Of a DNA stretch of 45,391 nucleotides, positions 24,749 to 31,493 are shown one piece after another. Where the stretch lies: assembly GCA_016286785.1 (NCBI GenBank), contig JAEEUB010000006.1:1-45391 (forward strand), read 5' to 3'. The notes under the pieces are model-generated. The model had not been told where the DNA came from. It did no database searches and saw nothing but the letters and a program-made list of their open reading frames with translations. A program made the translations under genes and the position numbers. The stretch is from Candidatus Saccharimonadota bacterium (GTDB lineage: Bacteria > Patescibacteriota > Saccharimonadia > Saccharimonadales > Saccharimonadaceae). Every line of letters begins with the position of its first letter. Positions within the stretch are counted from its first letter, which is position 1.

Positions 24749-27208
24749 ATGAATAGATATGAACCGTTAAAGATCGAAGAAAAATGGCAAAAAATTTGGG
24801 AAGAAACTAAACCATATCAGGCTACCGAAAAAGATGGTACGCCTAAAATGTTTATCGCTGAAATGTTTCCTTACCCATCTGGCGCCGGCCTCCACGTTGG
24901 CCACGTGCGGAATTTTACAATCGTAGATGTACTTACCAGGTTTTATGAGCAACAGCGTCTAAACGTAATGCGCCCGTTTGGTTACGATACGTTTGGTCTA
25001 CCTGCCGAAAACTACGCTATTAAAACAGGTATGCCGCCTCAAGAAATCACTAAAATTAATATCGATAACTTCCGCAAGCAAGCCAAGCGCCTTGGATATG
25101 CCATTGATTGGAACCGCGAAATAAATACATCAGATCCAGAGTATTACAAATGGACTCAGTGGTGTTTTTTGCAACTATATAAAAAAGGCCTAGCCTATCA
25201 AAAGGAATCATACCAGTGGTGGTGCCCAGAGGATCAAACCGTGCTTGCAAACGAGCAGGTAGAAAACGGAAAATGTTGGCGCTGCGGTCACGAAGTAGAA
25301 AAGAAGAAAATGAAACAATGGTTCTTTAAGATTACGGAGTACGCAGACGAGTTGCTGGACGAAATCGACACCCTAGATTGGCCCGAAAAAATCAAAACCA
25401 TGCAAAAGAATTGGATTGGTCGATCGACTGGTGCGGAGATTGATTTTGAGGTTGTGGCGGAAGGCGAAGGGCCTTTTTCGGACACGCTCAAGGGCGCTCG
25501 CCCAAGCTTACAGTCCTCAAAAGGCCTTCACCCTTCCGCCCAAAACATCAAAGTCTTTACTACGCGACCTGATACGATTTATGGTGCGACGTTTTTGGTG
25601 GTGGCGCCAGAGTATCCGGGGTTAGATTATATTGTTTCGGACGATGCGCGTGATGAGGTGATGGCTTATAAGCGGGCGGCATTATTAAAATCTGAAGTGG
25701 AGCGTCAAGAAAATAAAGAAAAAACTGGCGTATTTACTGGGGCTTACGCAATTAATCCAGCCACAAAGGAAAAGATTCCGGTTTGGGTGGCTGATTATGT
25801 GCTTGCGGGCTATGGCACGGGCGCAATTATGGCTGTGCCAACAATGGACGAGCGCGATCATGAATTTGCTGAGGCTCATGACTTGCCAATCGTAGAAACA
25901 GAGCTCTGCGAATTTGATCAATTTGGCACTCCAAAAACAACTTACAAAATGCGTGACTGGCTAATTAGTCGCCAAAGATATTGGGGCTGTCCAATTCCGA
26001 TTGCTTATGATAAAGATGGTAATGCTCACCCTGTGCCCGAAGACCAACTTCCGGTGTTAATTCCAGAAGTAAAGGACTACAAGCCAGATCATACTGGCAA
26101 ATCCGCACTCGCCAAAGCAAAAGACTGGCTTAAGGTTAAAATACCAGTTAAAGACCCCAAAACTGGCGAAACCCATATGGAAGAGATGACTCGCGAAACT
26201 GATACTCTAGACGGCTACGCATGTTCATCTTGGTATCTTTGGCGCTACGCCTCCCCGCATGATAAAGAACATGCATGGAATCCAGAAGCCATTAATTATT
26301 GGGCTCCAACAGATATCTACGTTGGTGCCGATCACGCCGTGGCACATCTTTTATACATTAGATTTTGGTGCAAATTCTTCGCCGATCAGGGTTATTTGCC
26401 GTTTCGTGAACCAATCAAAAAACTAATTTACCACGGTTACATCAACGCGCCCGACGGCAAAAAAATGAGTAAATCTAAAGGCAACGTAATTGATCCATTA
26501 GATGTTATAAACGATGGCTATGGCGCAGATACCTTACGTACTTATGAAATGTTCATCGGACCCGTAGAATTAGATGCCGCCTGGGACCCACGTAGCGTGG
26601 GCGGCGTTTATAGATTCTTAAACCGTTGTTATAATTTATGCTTTGATTGCGACAAATCTTGTAAAACCTCTTTCGAGGGGAATCCGCAGTCGCTACGAGG
26701 ACTCAGTGACGAGCCCCGTGAAGACGGGCGCGAGGAACGTCCCGAGGAAGATGGTTTTAAAGATTTGTTAGCTATCAGGCATAAAACTATTAAAAAAGTT
26801 ACAGAAGACATATATAAATGTAACTTTAACACGGCCGTGGCTGCACTTATGGAATATGTTAATGAGCTCCATAAAACTGGAGCCGTCAAAGAAGATTTAA
26901 TTGTTCTAGCTAAGCTTTTAAAGCCGTTTGCCCCGCATCTATCTAGCGAAATGCTTGAAAAATTAAATGCAGACGATGAATGGCCGAAGTGGGATGACAA
27001 ATATTTGGTGAGTGAAACTGTTGACGTAGTTGTGCAGGTTAATGGTAAACTAAGGGGCAAATTGACGATTAACGTAGATGAATTAGACGATGAAGAGAAA
27101 ATCATCAAACTAGCCACAGACGATAAAAAGATCAAAAAATACATCGAAGGTGACATCAAAAAGATAATTTTTGTTAAACGTGCCAAACTACTAAATATCG
27201 TCGTATGA
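24749..27208 (+). CDS. leuS: Leucyl-tRNA synthetase with two extra in-frame inserts
   Basis: LeuRS is a class I synthetase that charges tRNA-Leu. Motifs are complete: FPYPSGAGLHVGHVRNF (HIGH), zinc-knuckle CPEDQTVLANEQV...CWRCG with its Cys kept, editing-domain VFTTRPDTIYGATF and YGTGAIMAVPTMDERD, KMSKS (572-576), and a C-terminal VVQVNGKLRGKL. Two segments do not fit the family: residues ~236-264 before the editing-domain strand, and ~639-671 in the anticodon helical domain. Both are GC-rich, of odd composition, and bounded by inverted repeats (see the repeat features). The frame is kept, so the enzyme is probably active. The stop overlaps the next ATG (ATGA). Confidence 0.95.
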   Translation: MNRYEPLKIEEKWQKIWEETKPYQATEKDGTPKMFIAEMFPYPSGAGLHVGHVRNFTIVDVLTRFYEQQRLNVMRPFGYDTFGLPAENYAIKTGMPPQEITKINIDNFRKQAKRLGYAIDWNREINTSDPEYYKWTQWCFLQLYKKGLAYQKESYQWWCPEDQTVLANEQVENGKCWRCGHEVEKKKMKQWFFKITEYADELLDEIDTLDWPEKIKTMQKNWIGRSTGAEIDFEVVAEGEGPFSDTLKGARPSLQSSKGLHPSAQNIKVFTTRPDTIYGATFLVVAPEYPGLDYIVSDDARDEVMAYKRAALLKSEVERQENKEKTGVFTGAYAINPATKEKIPVWVADYVLAGYGTGAIMAVPTMDERDHEFAEAHDLPIVETELCEFDQFGTPKTTYKMRDWLISRQRYWGCPIPIAYDKDGNAHPVPEDQLPVLIPEVKDYKPDHTGKSALAKAKDWLKVKIPVKDPKTGETHMEEMTRETDTLDGYACSSWYLWRYASPHDKEHAWNPEAINYWAPTDIYVGADHAVAHLLYIRFWCKFFADQGYLPFREPIKKLIYHGYINAPDGKKMSKSKGNVIDPLDVINDGYGADTLRTYEMFIGPVELDAAWDPRSVGGVYRFLNRCYNLCFDCDKSCKTSFEGNPQSLRGLSDEPREDGREERPEEDGFKDLLAIRHKTIKKVTEDIYKCNFNTAVAALMEYVNELHKTGAVKEDLIVLAKLLKPFAPHLSSEMLEKLNADDEWPKWDDKYLVSETVDVVVQVNGKLRGKLTINVDELDDEEKIIKLATDDKKIKKYIEGDIKKIIFVKRAKLLNIVV
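25456..25540 (+). repeat. Palindromic insertion 1 in leuS
   Basis: Arms at 25456-25477 and 25519-25540 are inverted copies matching at 18 of 22 positions (GGCGGAAGG...GGCCTTTT). Inside is a GGGC-GCTC-GCCC hairpin (25492-25503). The segment adds about 29 residues relative to E. coli and Bacillus LeuRS as I recall them, just before the strand leading to TTRPDT. The layout is like protein-coding palindromic elements such as those of Rickettsia. Confidence 0.7.
26662..26759 (+). repeat. Palindromic insertion 2 in leuS
   Basis: The outer arms (26662-26679 and 26741-26759) are imperfect inverted repeats sharing TAAAACC, TCTT and GGG. A central hairpin CCCGT-GAAG-ACGGG lies at 26715-26728. CGAGGA occurs three times in the segment. 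It encodes a ~32-residue charged stretch (DEPREDGREERPEED) with no counterpart in typical LeuRS. Confidence 0.6.
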
Positions 27209-27711
27209 GATTAATTCTAGTTTTAGATAATATTCGTTCAACTTATAACGTGGGAGCGATTTTGCGCACCGCCGAGGGGTTTGGTGTAGAAAAGGTAATA
27301 CTTTCTGGCTATACGCCAAGAATACACGACGAATCCCTTTTGCCTCATCTAAGAGAAAAACAGAATAAAGCCATCCATAAAACTGCACTCGGAGCAGAGG
27401 ATATGCTTGATATTTATTCGTCCAGTGATATAAAAAAGAACTTAGAGGAGCTAAAAAAACAGAAGTGGCAGATTGTAGGGCTAGAGAATAACATCAAAAA
27501 AGCAAATTTAGTAGAATTAAACAGTATTAAAACAAAAGATTTATTATCCGATAGAATCGTTTTAATTCTAGGCGAAGAAGTTAAAGGGATAGATTATTCG
27601 CTACATGATATAATTGACCTGTTCGTCGAAATACCTATGCGCGGCCAAAAAGAATCGTTTAACGTATCTGTAGCGGCCGGAATTGCAATCTATGGTATAA
27701 TGAACTTATGA
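27205..27711 (+). CDS. TrmH/SpoU-family RNA 2'-O-methyltransferase
   Basis: This 168-aa SPOUT methyltransferase uses S-adenosylmethionine through a deep trefoil knot. The three SpoU motifs are clear: DNIRSTYNVGAILRTAEGFGV (motif 1), IVLILGEEVKGI (motif 2), and VEIPMRGQKESFNVSVAAGIAIY (motif 3). It has no N-terminal extra RNA-binding domain, so it is a minimal form. The target (a tRNA or rRNA ribose) cannot be told. It overlaps leuS by 4 bases and the following glutaredoxin gene by 4 bases, making a tight three-gene unit. Confidence 0.92.
   Translation: MRLILVLDNIRSTYNVGAILRTAEGFGVEKVILSGYTPRIHDESLLPHLREKQNKAIHKTALGAEDMLDIYSSSDIKKNLEELKKQKWQIVGLENNIKKANLVELNSIKTKDLLSDRIVLILGEEVKGIDYSLHDIIDLFVEIPMRGQKESFNVSVAAGIAIYGIMNL
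27693..27701 (+). promoter_or_regulatory. Internal leaderless promoter of the glutaredoxin gene
   Basis: TGG-TATAAT (-10 at 27696-27701) inside the methyltransferase gene, 6 nt before the ATG at 27708. Confidence 0.55.
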
Positions 27712-27908
27712 TAAAAATCTATACGACTCCAACCTGCGCCTATTGCCACGCCTTAATGGATTGGCTAGATGAATTGGGTGTAGAATATACAGAAGTTGAT
27801 GCGAATAAAGATCAAAGTATTAAAACTGTGCCAGTTACGGAAATTGGCGGCCAGCGTATAGTCGGTTTTGACCGCCCAGCAATCAAAAAGGCCTTAAAAA
27901 ATCTATAA
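27708..27908 (+). CDS. Glutaredoxin-like thiol-disulfide protein
   Basis: This 66-aa thioredoxin-fold protein has the redox pair CAYC (residues 10-13) after strand MIKIYTTPT, then VEYTEVDANKD, the cis-Pro segment TVPVTEIGG and GFDRPAIKKAL. It is shorter than classical glutaredoxin and close to NrdH/YruB-type mini-glutaredoxins that reduce ribonucleotide reductase or other thiol proteins. The partner is unknown. It overlaps the upstream gene by 4 bases but also has its own promoter-like -10. Confidence 0.87.
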   Translation: MIKIYTTPTCAYCHALMDWLDELGVEYTEVDANKDQSIKTVPVTEIGGQRIVGFDRPAIKKALKNL

Positions 27909-28010
27909 TTTTGTAAAAACTATTTACGGCTAAAATTTATCATATATAAATTAAACAAAATCAAAAAACGCTACTTTCCCATGTTCATGTCTTAGTCTAA
28001 ACTCAAAATA

Positions 28011-28039
28011 TTGTCTAATTTTGTATTTCGTGGTATTAT
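28011..28039 (+). promoter_or_regulatory. rpmF promoter
   Basis: TTGTCT (28011-28016), 17-bp spacer, TGG-TATTAT (-10 at 28034-28039). The leader is ~28 nt with AAGGAG (28063-28068) before the ATG at 28073. Confidence 0.7.
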
Positions 28040-28072
28040 TACACAAACTATCTATTAAAACTAAGGAGTAAA

Positions 28073-28231
28073 ATGCCTGAACCTAAGAAACAAAGCAGCC
28101 CGCGCAAAACTGGGCTTCGTAGGAGTCATTTAAGGCTAGAGCTCGCCCGGAGAGTAAATAAAATTTCTCCAGTCAAAGCTTTCGAAACCAAAAAGAAGAC
28201 CCCAAATCTAAAAGTTAAAACTAACAAATAA
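28073..28231 (+). CDS. rpmF: 50S ribosomal protein L32, cysteine-free
   Basis: A 52-aa very basic protein starts MPEPKKQSSPRKTGLRRSH, matching the bL32 N-terminus (M-[AP]-x-PK-[KR]-x-[ST]-x-SR...RR[SA]H). After that it continues LRLELARRVNKISPVKAFETKK and a lysine-rich tail. L32 is a small large-subunit protein near the peptidyl-transferase region. No cysteines are present, so the zinc ribbon of many L32s is absent. AAGGAG five bases upstream sets the start. nusB follows 17 bases after the stop, probably in the same transcript. Confidence 0.82.
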   Translation: MPEPKKQSSPRKTGLRRSHLRLELARRVNKISPVKAFETKKKTPNLKVKTNK

Positions 28232-28248
28232 TAAGAGAATTTTAAAAT

Positions 28249-28779
28249 ATGGCAAGTAATCGACATCTAGGTAGAGTAATAGTGCTTCAAAGTTTATACG
28301 AGTATGAACTTAGAACTTTGGCGCACGATCCCCAGGTCGATCTTAAAGTCATTGTTGCAAAAAACATCGAGCCATACGAAAAGGCTCTCGGCGACACGGA
28401 GTTTGTCTATAGTCTAGCACAAAACGTTGCCGATAATTTTGAGTTACTTGATAAGGTTCTAGCGCCAATAGCGCCAGAGTGGCCAATCGAGTCAATTGCA
28501 GCAATCGACCGGAATATACTTCGGATGGGGCTATATGAACTTTCGGAATGCGGGGACACTATCCCTCCGAAAGTAGCAATAAATGAAGCGGTAGAGCTAG
28601 CAAAAGCCTTTGGCTCGGAAAATTCGTCCAAATTCGTTAATGGTGTGCTAGGTACTGCTTATAAAAATTTAGGAATCACTGAATCGGATAATCATGAAAC
28701 CAAATCACACACCGCAAGCGGAACCAACAGCGAGAAGAACTCTCAAGGTACCAGAAGCGCTACCGACGGAGAGGATTAA
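28249..28779 (+). CDS. nusB: Transcription antitermination factor NusB
   Basis: This all-helical RNA-binding factor works with NusE (S10) in rRNA antitermination. Family features are [18 protein letters not shown] at the N-terminus, then [57 protein letters not shown]. The NusB fold ends near residue 143. The last ~33 residues ([16 protein letters not shown]...) are polar low-complexity and coincide with the overlapping start of the Nudix gene, which reads the same DNA in another frame. Confidence 0.92.
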   Translation: MASNRHLGRVIVLQSLYEYELRTLAHDPQVDLKVIVAKNIEPYEKALGDTEFVYSLAQNVADNFELLDKVLAPIAPEWPIESIAAIDRNILRMGLYELSECGDTIPPKVAINEAVELAKAFGSENSSKFVNGVLGTAYKNLGITESDNHETKSHTASGTNSEKNSQGTRSATDGED

Positions 28780-29272
28780 AGAATCCGCTCTCGATAAAAT
28801 TAAATCTGCGGTATTTCGTCGTAAGACGGCAATTCAAGAGATTGTGCGTGAACCTACCTCCGGTGGAATTATTTTTAGATTCACCAAAGACAGAAAAGAT
28901 ATCGAAATTCTTTTAATCCAAGATTCAAAAGAACGCTGGACTATTCCTAAAGGTCATATCGAACCCGGCGAAACCGCTAAAATGACCGCTCGCCGCGAAA
29001 TCGAAGAAGAAACAGGACTAAAGAATGTCTCCGTTTTGGCGTGGCTAGGCAAAATTCATTTTAAATACCGAAGAATGGATAAACTAGTTTTAATGACAAC
29101 ACAAATCTATCTTGTTCAGGCGCTTGATAGTAAAGAAATGCCCATCCCGGAAAAATGGATGAAAGGTATAAAATGGTTTTCGTTTACGGACGCGCTAGAC
29201 GCTATCGAATATGAAGATATCGAAAAAATAATGCTTTTAGCCAAGAAAAAAATACGTGCCGGCGATTATTAA
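28694..29272 (+). CDS. Nudix hydrolase
   Basis: This 192-aa protein carries a perfect Nudix box (residues 87-109: [12 protein letters not shown] then [11 protein letters not shown]) for Mg-dependent cleavage of a nucleoside diphosphate linked to another group. SGGIIFRF and WTIPKG flank it as expected for the fold. The substrate is unknown; diadenosine polyphosphates or oxidised nucleotides are possibilities. The first ~50 residues are charged and probably not part of the fold. The ATG at 28694 puts 86 bases inside nusB. A GTG near 28844 (IVREPT) would remove the overlap, so the true start is uncertain. Confidence 0.88.
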   Translation: MKPNHTPQAEPTARRTLKVPEALPTERIKESALDKIKSAVFRRKTAIQEIVREPTSGGIIFRFTKDRKDIEILLIQDSKERWTIPKGHIEPGETAKMTARREIEEETGLKNVSVLAWLGKIHFKYRRMDKLVLMTTQIYLVQALDSKEMPIPEKWMKGIKWFSFTDALDAIEYEDIEKIMLLAKKKIRAGDY

Positions 29273-29306
29273 AAGCCACGAAAAGTAACAGATAAAAAGG
29301 AGGACA

Positions 29307-30017
29307 ATGGAAGAATATCAACAATTTGCAAGAGAGAAACTCGGATTTGAATTCCATGACATTAATTTACTTGTAACAGCTCTTACGCATCGAAGCTATG
29401 TTAATGAGCATAAAGCCGCGCATGAGCACAACGAAAGATTAGAATTTTTGGGCGACGCAGTACTAGAATTAGTTTCTTCAGATTTTTTGTATCGCAATTA
29501 CAACGAACCTGAGGGAATTATGACGGCTGTAAGAGCAGCCCTGGTTAGAACCGAATCTATCGGCGCCGCCGGAATTGAACTAGGTTACGAGCCCCTTGTC
29601 AGGTTGTCTAAAGGTGAGTCGCATGGCTCCGAGAGAGCGCACGAATCTATTCTAGCAGACTGCTTTGAGGCTGTAATTGGGGCTATCTATTTAGATCAGG
29701 GTTATGATGCAGCACGGGAATTTATTAATAAGCACATTTTGGTTAAAATCGATAAAGTTCTAGAAGAAGGTACTTGGCGCGACCCAAAGTCGTACGTACA
29801 AGAACTTGCACAAAAGATAGATGGAGTAACGCCAGTATATAAGACCATAAAAGAAGAAGGTCCAGATCATGACAAGACGTTTACCGTAGGGATATATGTC
29901 GGAAACTCTTTGAAAGGCACTGGTAAAGGTCATTCTAAGCAAGAAGCCCAGACTAATGCGGCAAGAGAGGGAGTAAAAAAATACCGAACCGAGCATAAGC
30001 CTAAGAGCGACAGTTGA
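29307..30017 (+). CDS. rnc: Ribonuclease III
   Basis: RNase III cuts double-stranded RNA, including rRNA precursors. The signature ERLEFLGDAVLEL (residues 43-55) holds the catalytic acidic residues, with a further acidic pair at DCFEAVIGAIYLDQGY. A double-stranded-RNA-binding domain occupies ~158-228 (DPKSYVQELAQK...GTGKGHSKQEAQTNAAREGVKKY). At 236 aa it is of usual length. A strong AAGGAGG lies just before the start. It follows the Nudix gene by 34 bases, and rRNA-linked neighbours (nusB, rpsP) fit its role. Confidence 0.96.
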   Translation: MEEYQQFAREKLGFEFHDINLLVTALTHRSYVNEHKAAHEHNERLEFLGDAVLELVSSDFLYRNYNEPEGIMTAVRAALVRTESIGAAGIELGYEPLVRLSKGESHGSERAHESILADCFEAVIGAIYLDQGYDAAREFINKHILVKIDKVLEEGTWRDPKSYVQELAQKIDGVTPVYKTIKEEGPDHDKTFTVGIYVGNSLKGTGKGHSKQEAQTNAAREGVKKYRTEHKPKSDS

Positions 30018-30043
30018 TTTTTTCGCTAAAGTGTGATATAATA
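30015..30043 (+). promoter_or_regulatory. Promoter of orphan gene 30076-30306
   Basis: TTGATT (30015-30020, overlapping the rnc stop), 17-bp spacer, TGA-TATAAT (-10 at 30038-30043). Confidence 0.75.
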
Positions 30044-30075
30044 AAAACAAGTACATTATGACCGAAGGGGGAAAA

Positions 30076-30306
30076 ATGGCAAAGAAAGTCGGAGCCAACG
30101 CAGACGATCGGAACGAGTGTGCCGAGAGAGCCATGGGCAATTTCGATGGGACATGGGAGGAGTACCTCGAAATGTACAGTCCCACCAAAGAGCCGATATA
30201 TGGTCCCGACGGCCAGGTCGTCGGGACAAAGATAACACCCAAAGACCCAAACGAGGGCGTTAGAAGGGCCCTCGAAAATTACCTAGCGAGACAGCTAGAT
30301 GATTGA
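30076..30306 (+). CDS. Small acidic soluble protein, unrecognised
   Basis: This 76-aa protein of unknown function starts MAKKVGANADD, contains FDGTWEEYLEMYSP and IYGPDGQVVGTKI, and ends in a helix (VRRALENYLARQLDD). No signal or membrane segment is present. I choose the ATG at 30076 because AAGGGGG lies just upstream; an in-frame ATG at 30058 would add six residues without a ribosome site. It has its own promoter and terminator and, like the genes at 3886 and 4514, a G+C-richer style than its neighbours. Confidence 0.6.
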   Translation: MAKKVGANADDRNECAERAMGNFDGTWEEYLEMYSPTKEPIYGPDGQVVGTKITPKDPNEGVRRALENYLARQLDD

Positions 30307-30323
30307 TGGGGATTAGGGTAGTT

Positions 30324-30348
30324 AAGGGGCCGCACCTTGGCCCCTTTT
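30324..30348 (+). terminator. Terminator of orphan gene 30076-30306
   Basis: AAGGGGCC / GGCCCCTT stem, GCACCTT loop, T-run. Confidence 0.88.
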
Positions 30349-30364
30349 CTAATTTTAAAAATTG

Positions 30365-30373
30365 TGATATAAT
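30365..30373 (+). promoter_or_regulatory. rpsP promoter
   Basis: TGA-TATAAT (-10 at 30368-30373). The leader is ~22 nt with AAGGAG before the ATG at 30402. Confidence 0.7.
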
Positions 30374-30401
30374 CAAGAAATTAATAATTTAAGGAGAAAA
30401 A

Positions 30402-30773
30402 ATGCTAGCGATTCGCATGCAACGTAATGGCCGGTCACATTACCCAACGTACCGGATAGTCGTCCAAGAATCACAGCGTCATCCGCTTTCGGGACGCGTG
30501 GTCGCAGAGGTCGGCAACTACAATCCCGCAACTAAAGCTTTAACTTTAGATAAAGAGACTGTAGAAAAATATCTAAAAAACGGCGCACAACCATCTTCAC
30601 GCGTAGCGTTCATCTTAAAGAAGAACGGCGTTAAATTACCAAAATGGTATAAAGAAACCGCAGAAAAGAAAGCAGCGCCAAAGCACGCCGATAAGCTTCG
30701 CAAGAATCAACCTAAAGAGGCTCCGGCAGAAGCAGCCGAGGAAGTTCCAAGCGAAGAAGAAAAAGCAGAGTAA
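30402..30773 (+). CDS. rpsP: 30S ribosomal protein S16
   Basis: This is the bS16 small-subunit assembly protein. Signature: MLAIRMQRNGRSHYPTYRIVV at the N-terminus, then VEKYLKNGAQPSSRVAFILKKNGV. The S16 core ends at ~85. The remaining ~38 residues are a charged, finally acidic tail (EEVPSEEEKAE). AAGGAG gives a strong ribosome site. Pairing with a KH-domain gene directly downstream is a conserved arrangement (rpsP-khpA), although here each gene has a separate promoter. Confidence 0.95.
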   Translation: MLAIRMQRNGRSHYPTYRIVVQESQRHPLSGRVVAEVGNYNPATKALTLDKETVEKYLKNGAQPSSRVAFILKKNGVKLPKWYKETAEKKAAPKHADKLRKNQPKEAPAEAAEEVPSEEEKAE

Positions 30774-30785
30774 AATCTAAGTATC

Positions 30786-30813
30786 AAAAATAGTCCTTTA
30801 CTGGGCTATTTTT
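30786..30813 (+). terminator. Terminator of rpsP
   Basis: AAAAATAGTCC / GGGCTATTTTT, 11 pairs including one G-U, TTTACT loop. It separates rpsP from khpA. Confidence 0.85.
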
Positions 30814-30814
30814 G

Positions 30815-30823
30815 TGCTATAAT
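30815..30823 (+). promoter_or_regulatory. khpA promoter
   Basis: TGC-TATAAT (-10 at 30818-30823) immediately after the terminator. AAGGAG precedes the ATG at 30850. Confidence 0.7.
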
Positions 30824-30849
30824 TAAAAAAATTAACTTAAGGAGAAAAA

Positions 30850-31272
30850 ATGGCTACTATCGACCAGCAATTTGTAGAATACATAGTAAAAACCTTAGTC
30901 AACAATCCTGAAAAGGTAGCAGTTGAACGCAAGATCGACGAAAAGGGTGTGCTTCTCTCCCTCACGGTAGATCCAGAAGATGTAGGTCGGGTAATCGGCA
31001 AACGTGGCGTAACTGCCCAAGCAATAAGAGTTCTTTTAAGGGCTCTAGGCACAAAACAAGATGCGCGCTACAATCTTAAAATCGTTAATACTGACGAAGA
31101 AGGCACGGCTCATCATGGTTCAAAGCCAGAAGAAACCCCAGTAGTAGATGAAAGCACAACAAACGACACGGAAGATGAAGATGTGACGGAGGAAGAGGAA
31201 TCATCGGCTACATCTGAACTTGCCGAAAAAACTCGGGCCGAACTAGCAGATTTGGACGATTTGGATATCTAA
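30850..31272 (+). CDS. khpA: KH-domain RNA-binding protein KhpA
   Basis: The first ~80 of 140 residues form a small KH domain: DQQFVEYIVKTLVNNPEKVAV, then the GxxG loop in GRVIGKRGVTAQAIRVLLRAL. KhpA binds RNA, often with KhpB, and affects division and translation in Gram-positives. The last ~60 residues are a strongly acidic tail (DDTEDEDVTEEEE-like) not found in the usual ~75-85-aa protein; it may tune RNA binding, which is inference. It sits next to rpsP as in many bacteria. Confidence 0.9.
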   Translation: MATIDQQFVEYIVKTLVNNPEKVAVERKIDEKGVLLSLTVDPEDVGRVIGKRGVTAQAIRVLLRALGTKQDARYNLKIVNTDEEGTAHHGSKPEETPVVDESTTNDTEDEDVTEEEESSATSELAEKTRAELADLDDLDI

Positions 31273-31280
31273 ATTTTACC

Positions 31281-31314
31281 AAAAAAATAACCCCAAAACA
31301 GGGGTTATTTTTTT
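31281..31314 (+). terminator. Terminator of khpA
   Basis: A-run plus TAACCCC, AAAACA loop, GGGGTTA plus T-run. The stem is the same as in the rplO terminator. Confidence 0.92.
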
Positions 31315-31325
31315 ATAAAAAAGGC

Positions 31326-31353
31326 TTGACAAATAATATGAGAAGACTATAAT
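31326..31353 (+). promoter_or_regulatory. Promoter of a candidate small RNA upstream of rpoB
   Basis: TTGACA (31326-31331), 16-bp spacer, TATAAT (31348-31353). Start expected near 31360. Confidence 0.75.
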
Positions 31354-31358
31354 AAACT

Positions 31359-31444
31359 TAAGCTAACTGCGAGTCGGCTTATACATAAAAAGTTGAGAGC
31401 TTATATATGTCTAGAAATCCGCTTTTCTTTGAAAGCGGTTTTTT
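31359..31444 (+). ncRNA. Candidate ~85-nt small RNA
   Basis: Between a consensus promoter and a terminator lies a short unit with no usable ORF. A 5' hairpin (31359-31381) pairs TAAGCT with GGCTTA and ACT with AGT around a GCG loop. A weaker ACATA/TATGT pair (31383-31387 with 31406-31410) follows, then the terminator stem CCGCTTT/AAAGCGG and six Ts. It could be a trans-acting small RNA or an attenuator for rpoBC. I recognise no known RNA family. Confidence 0.5.
31415..31444 (+). terminator. Terminator of the candidate small RNA
   Basis: CCGCTTT (31419-31425) / AAAGCGG (31432-31438) then TTTTTT. Confidence 0.85.
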
Positions 31445-31458
31445 GGGCCTAAAACATA

Positions 31459-31487
31459 TTTACAAAATCAAAACCTCGTAGTATAAT
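31459..31487 (+). promoter_or_regulatory. rpoBC promoter
   Basis: TTTACA (31459-31464), 17-bp spacer, TATAAT (31482-31487). It gives a ~150-nt leader, much longer than any other here. Confidence 0.7.
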
Positions 31488-31493
31488 CAAATA

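Noticed and set aside
26629-27186. 185-aa minus-strand ORF opposite leuS
   Set aside because: Ser/Leu-rich shadow of a well-conserved synthetase with no promoter or ribosome site.
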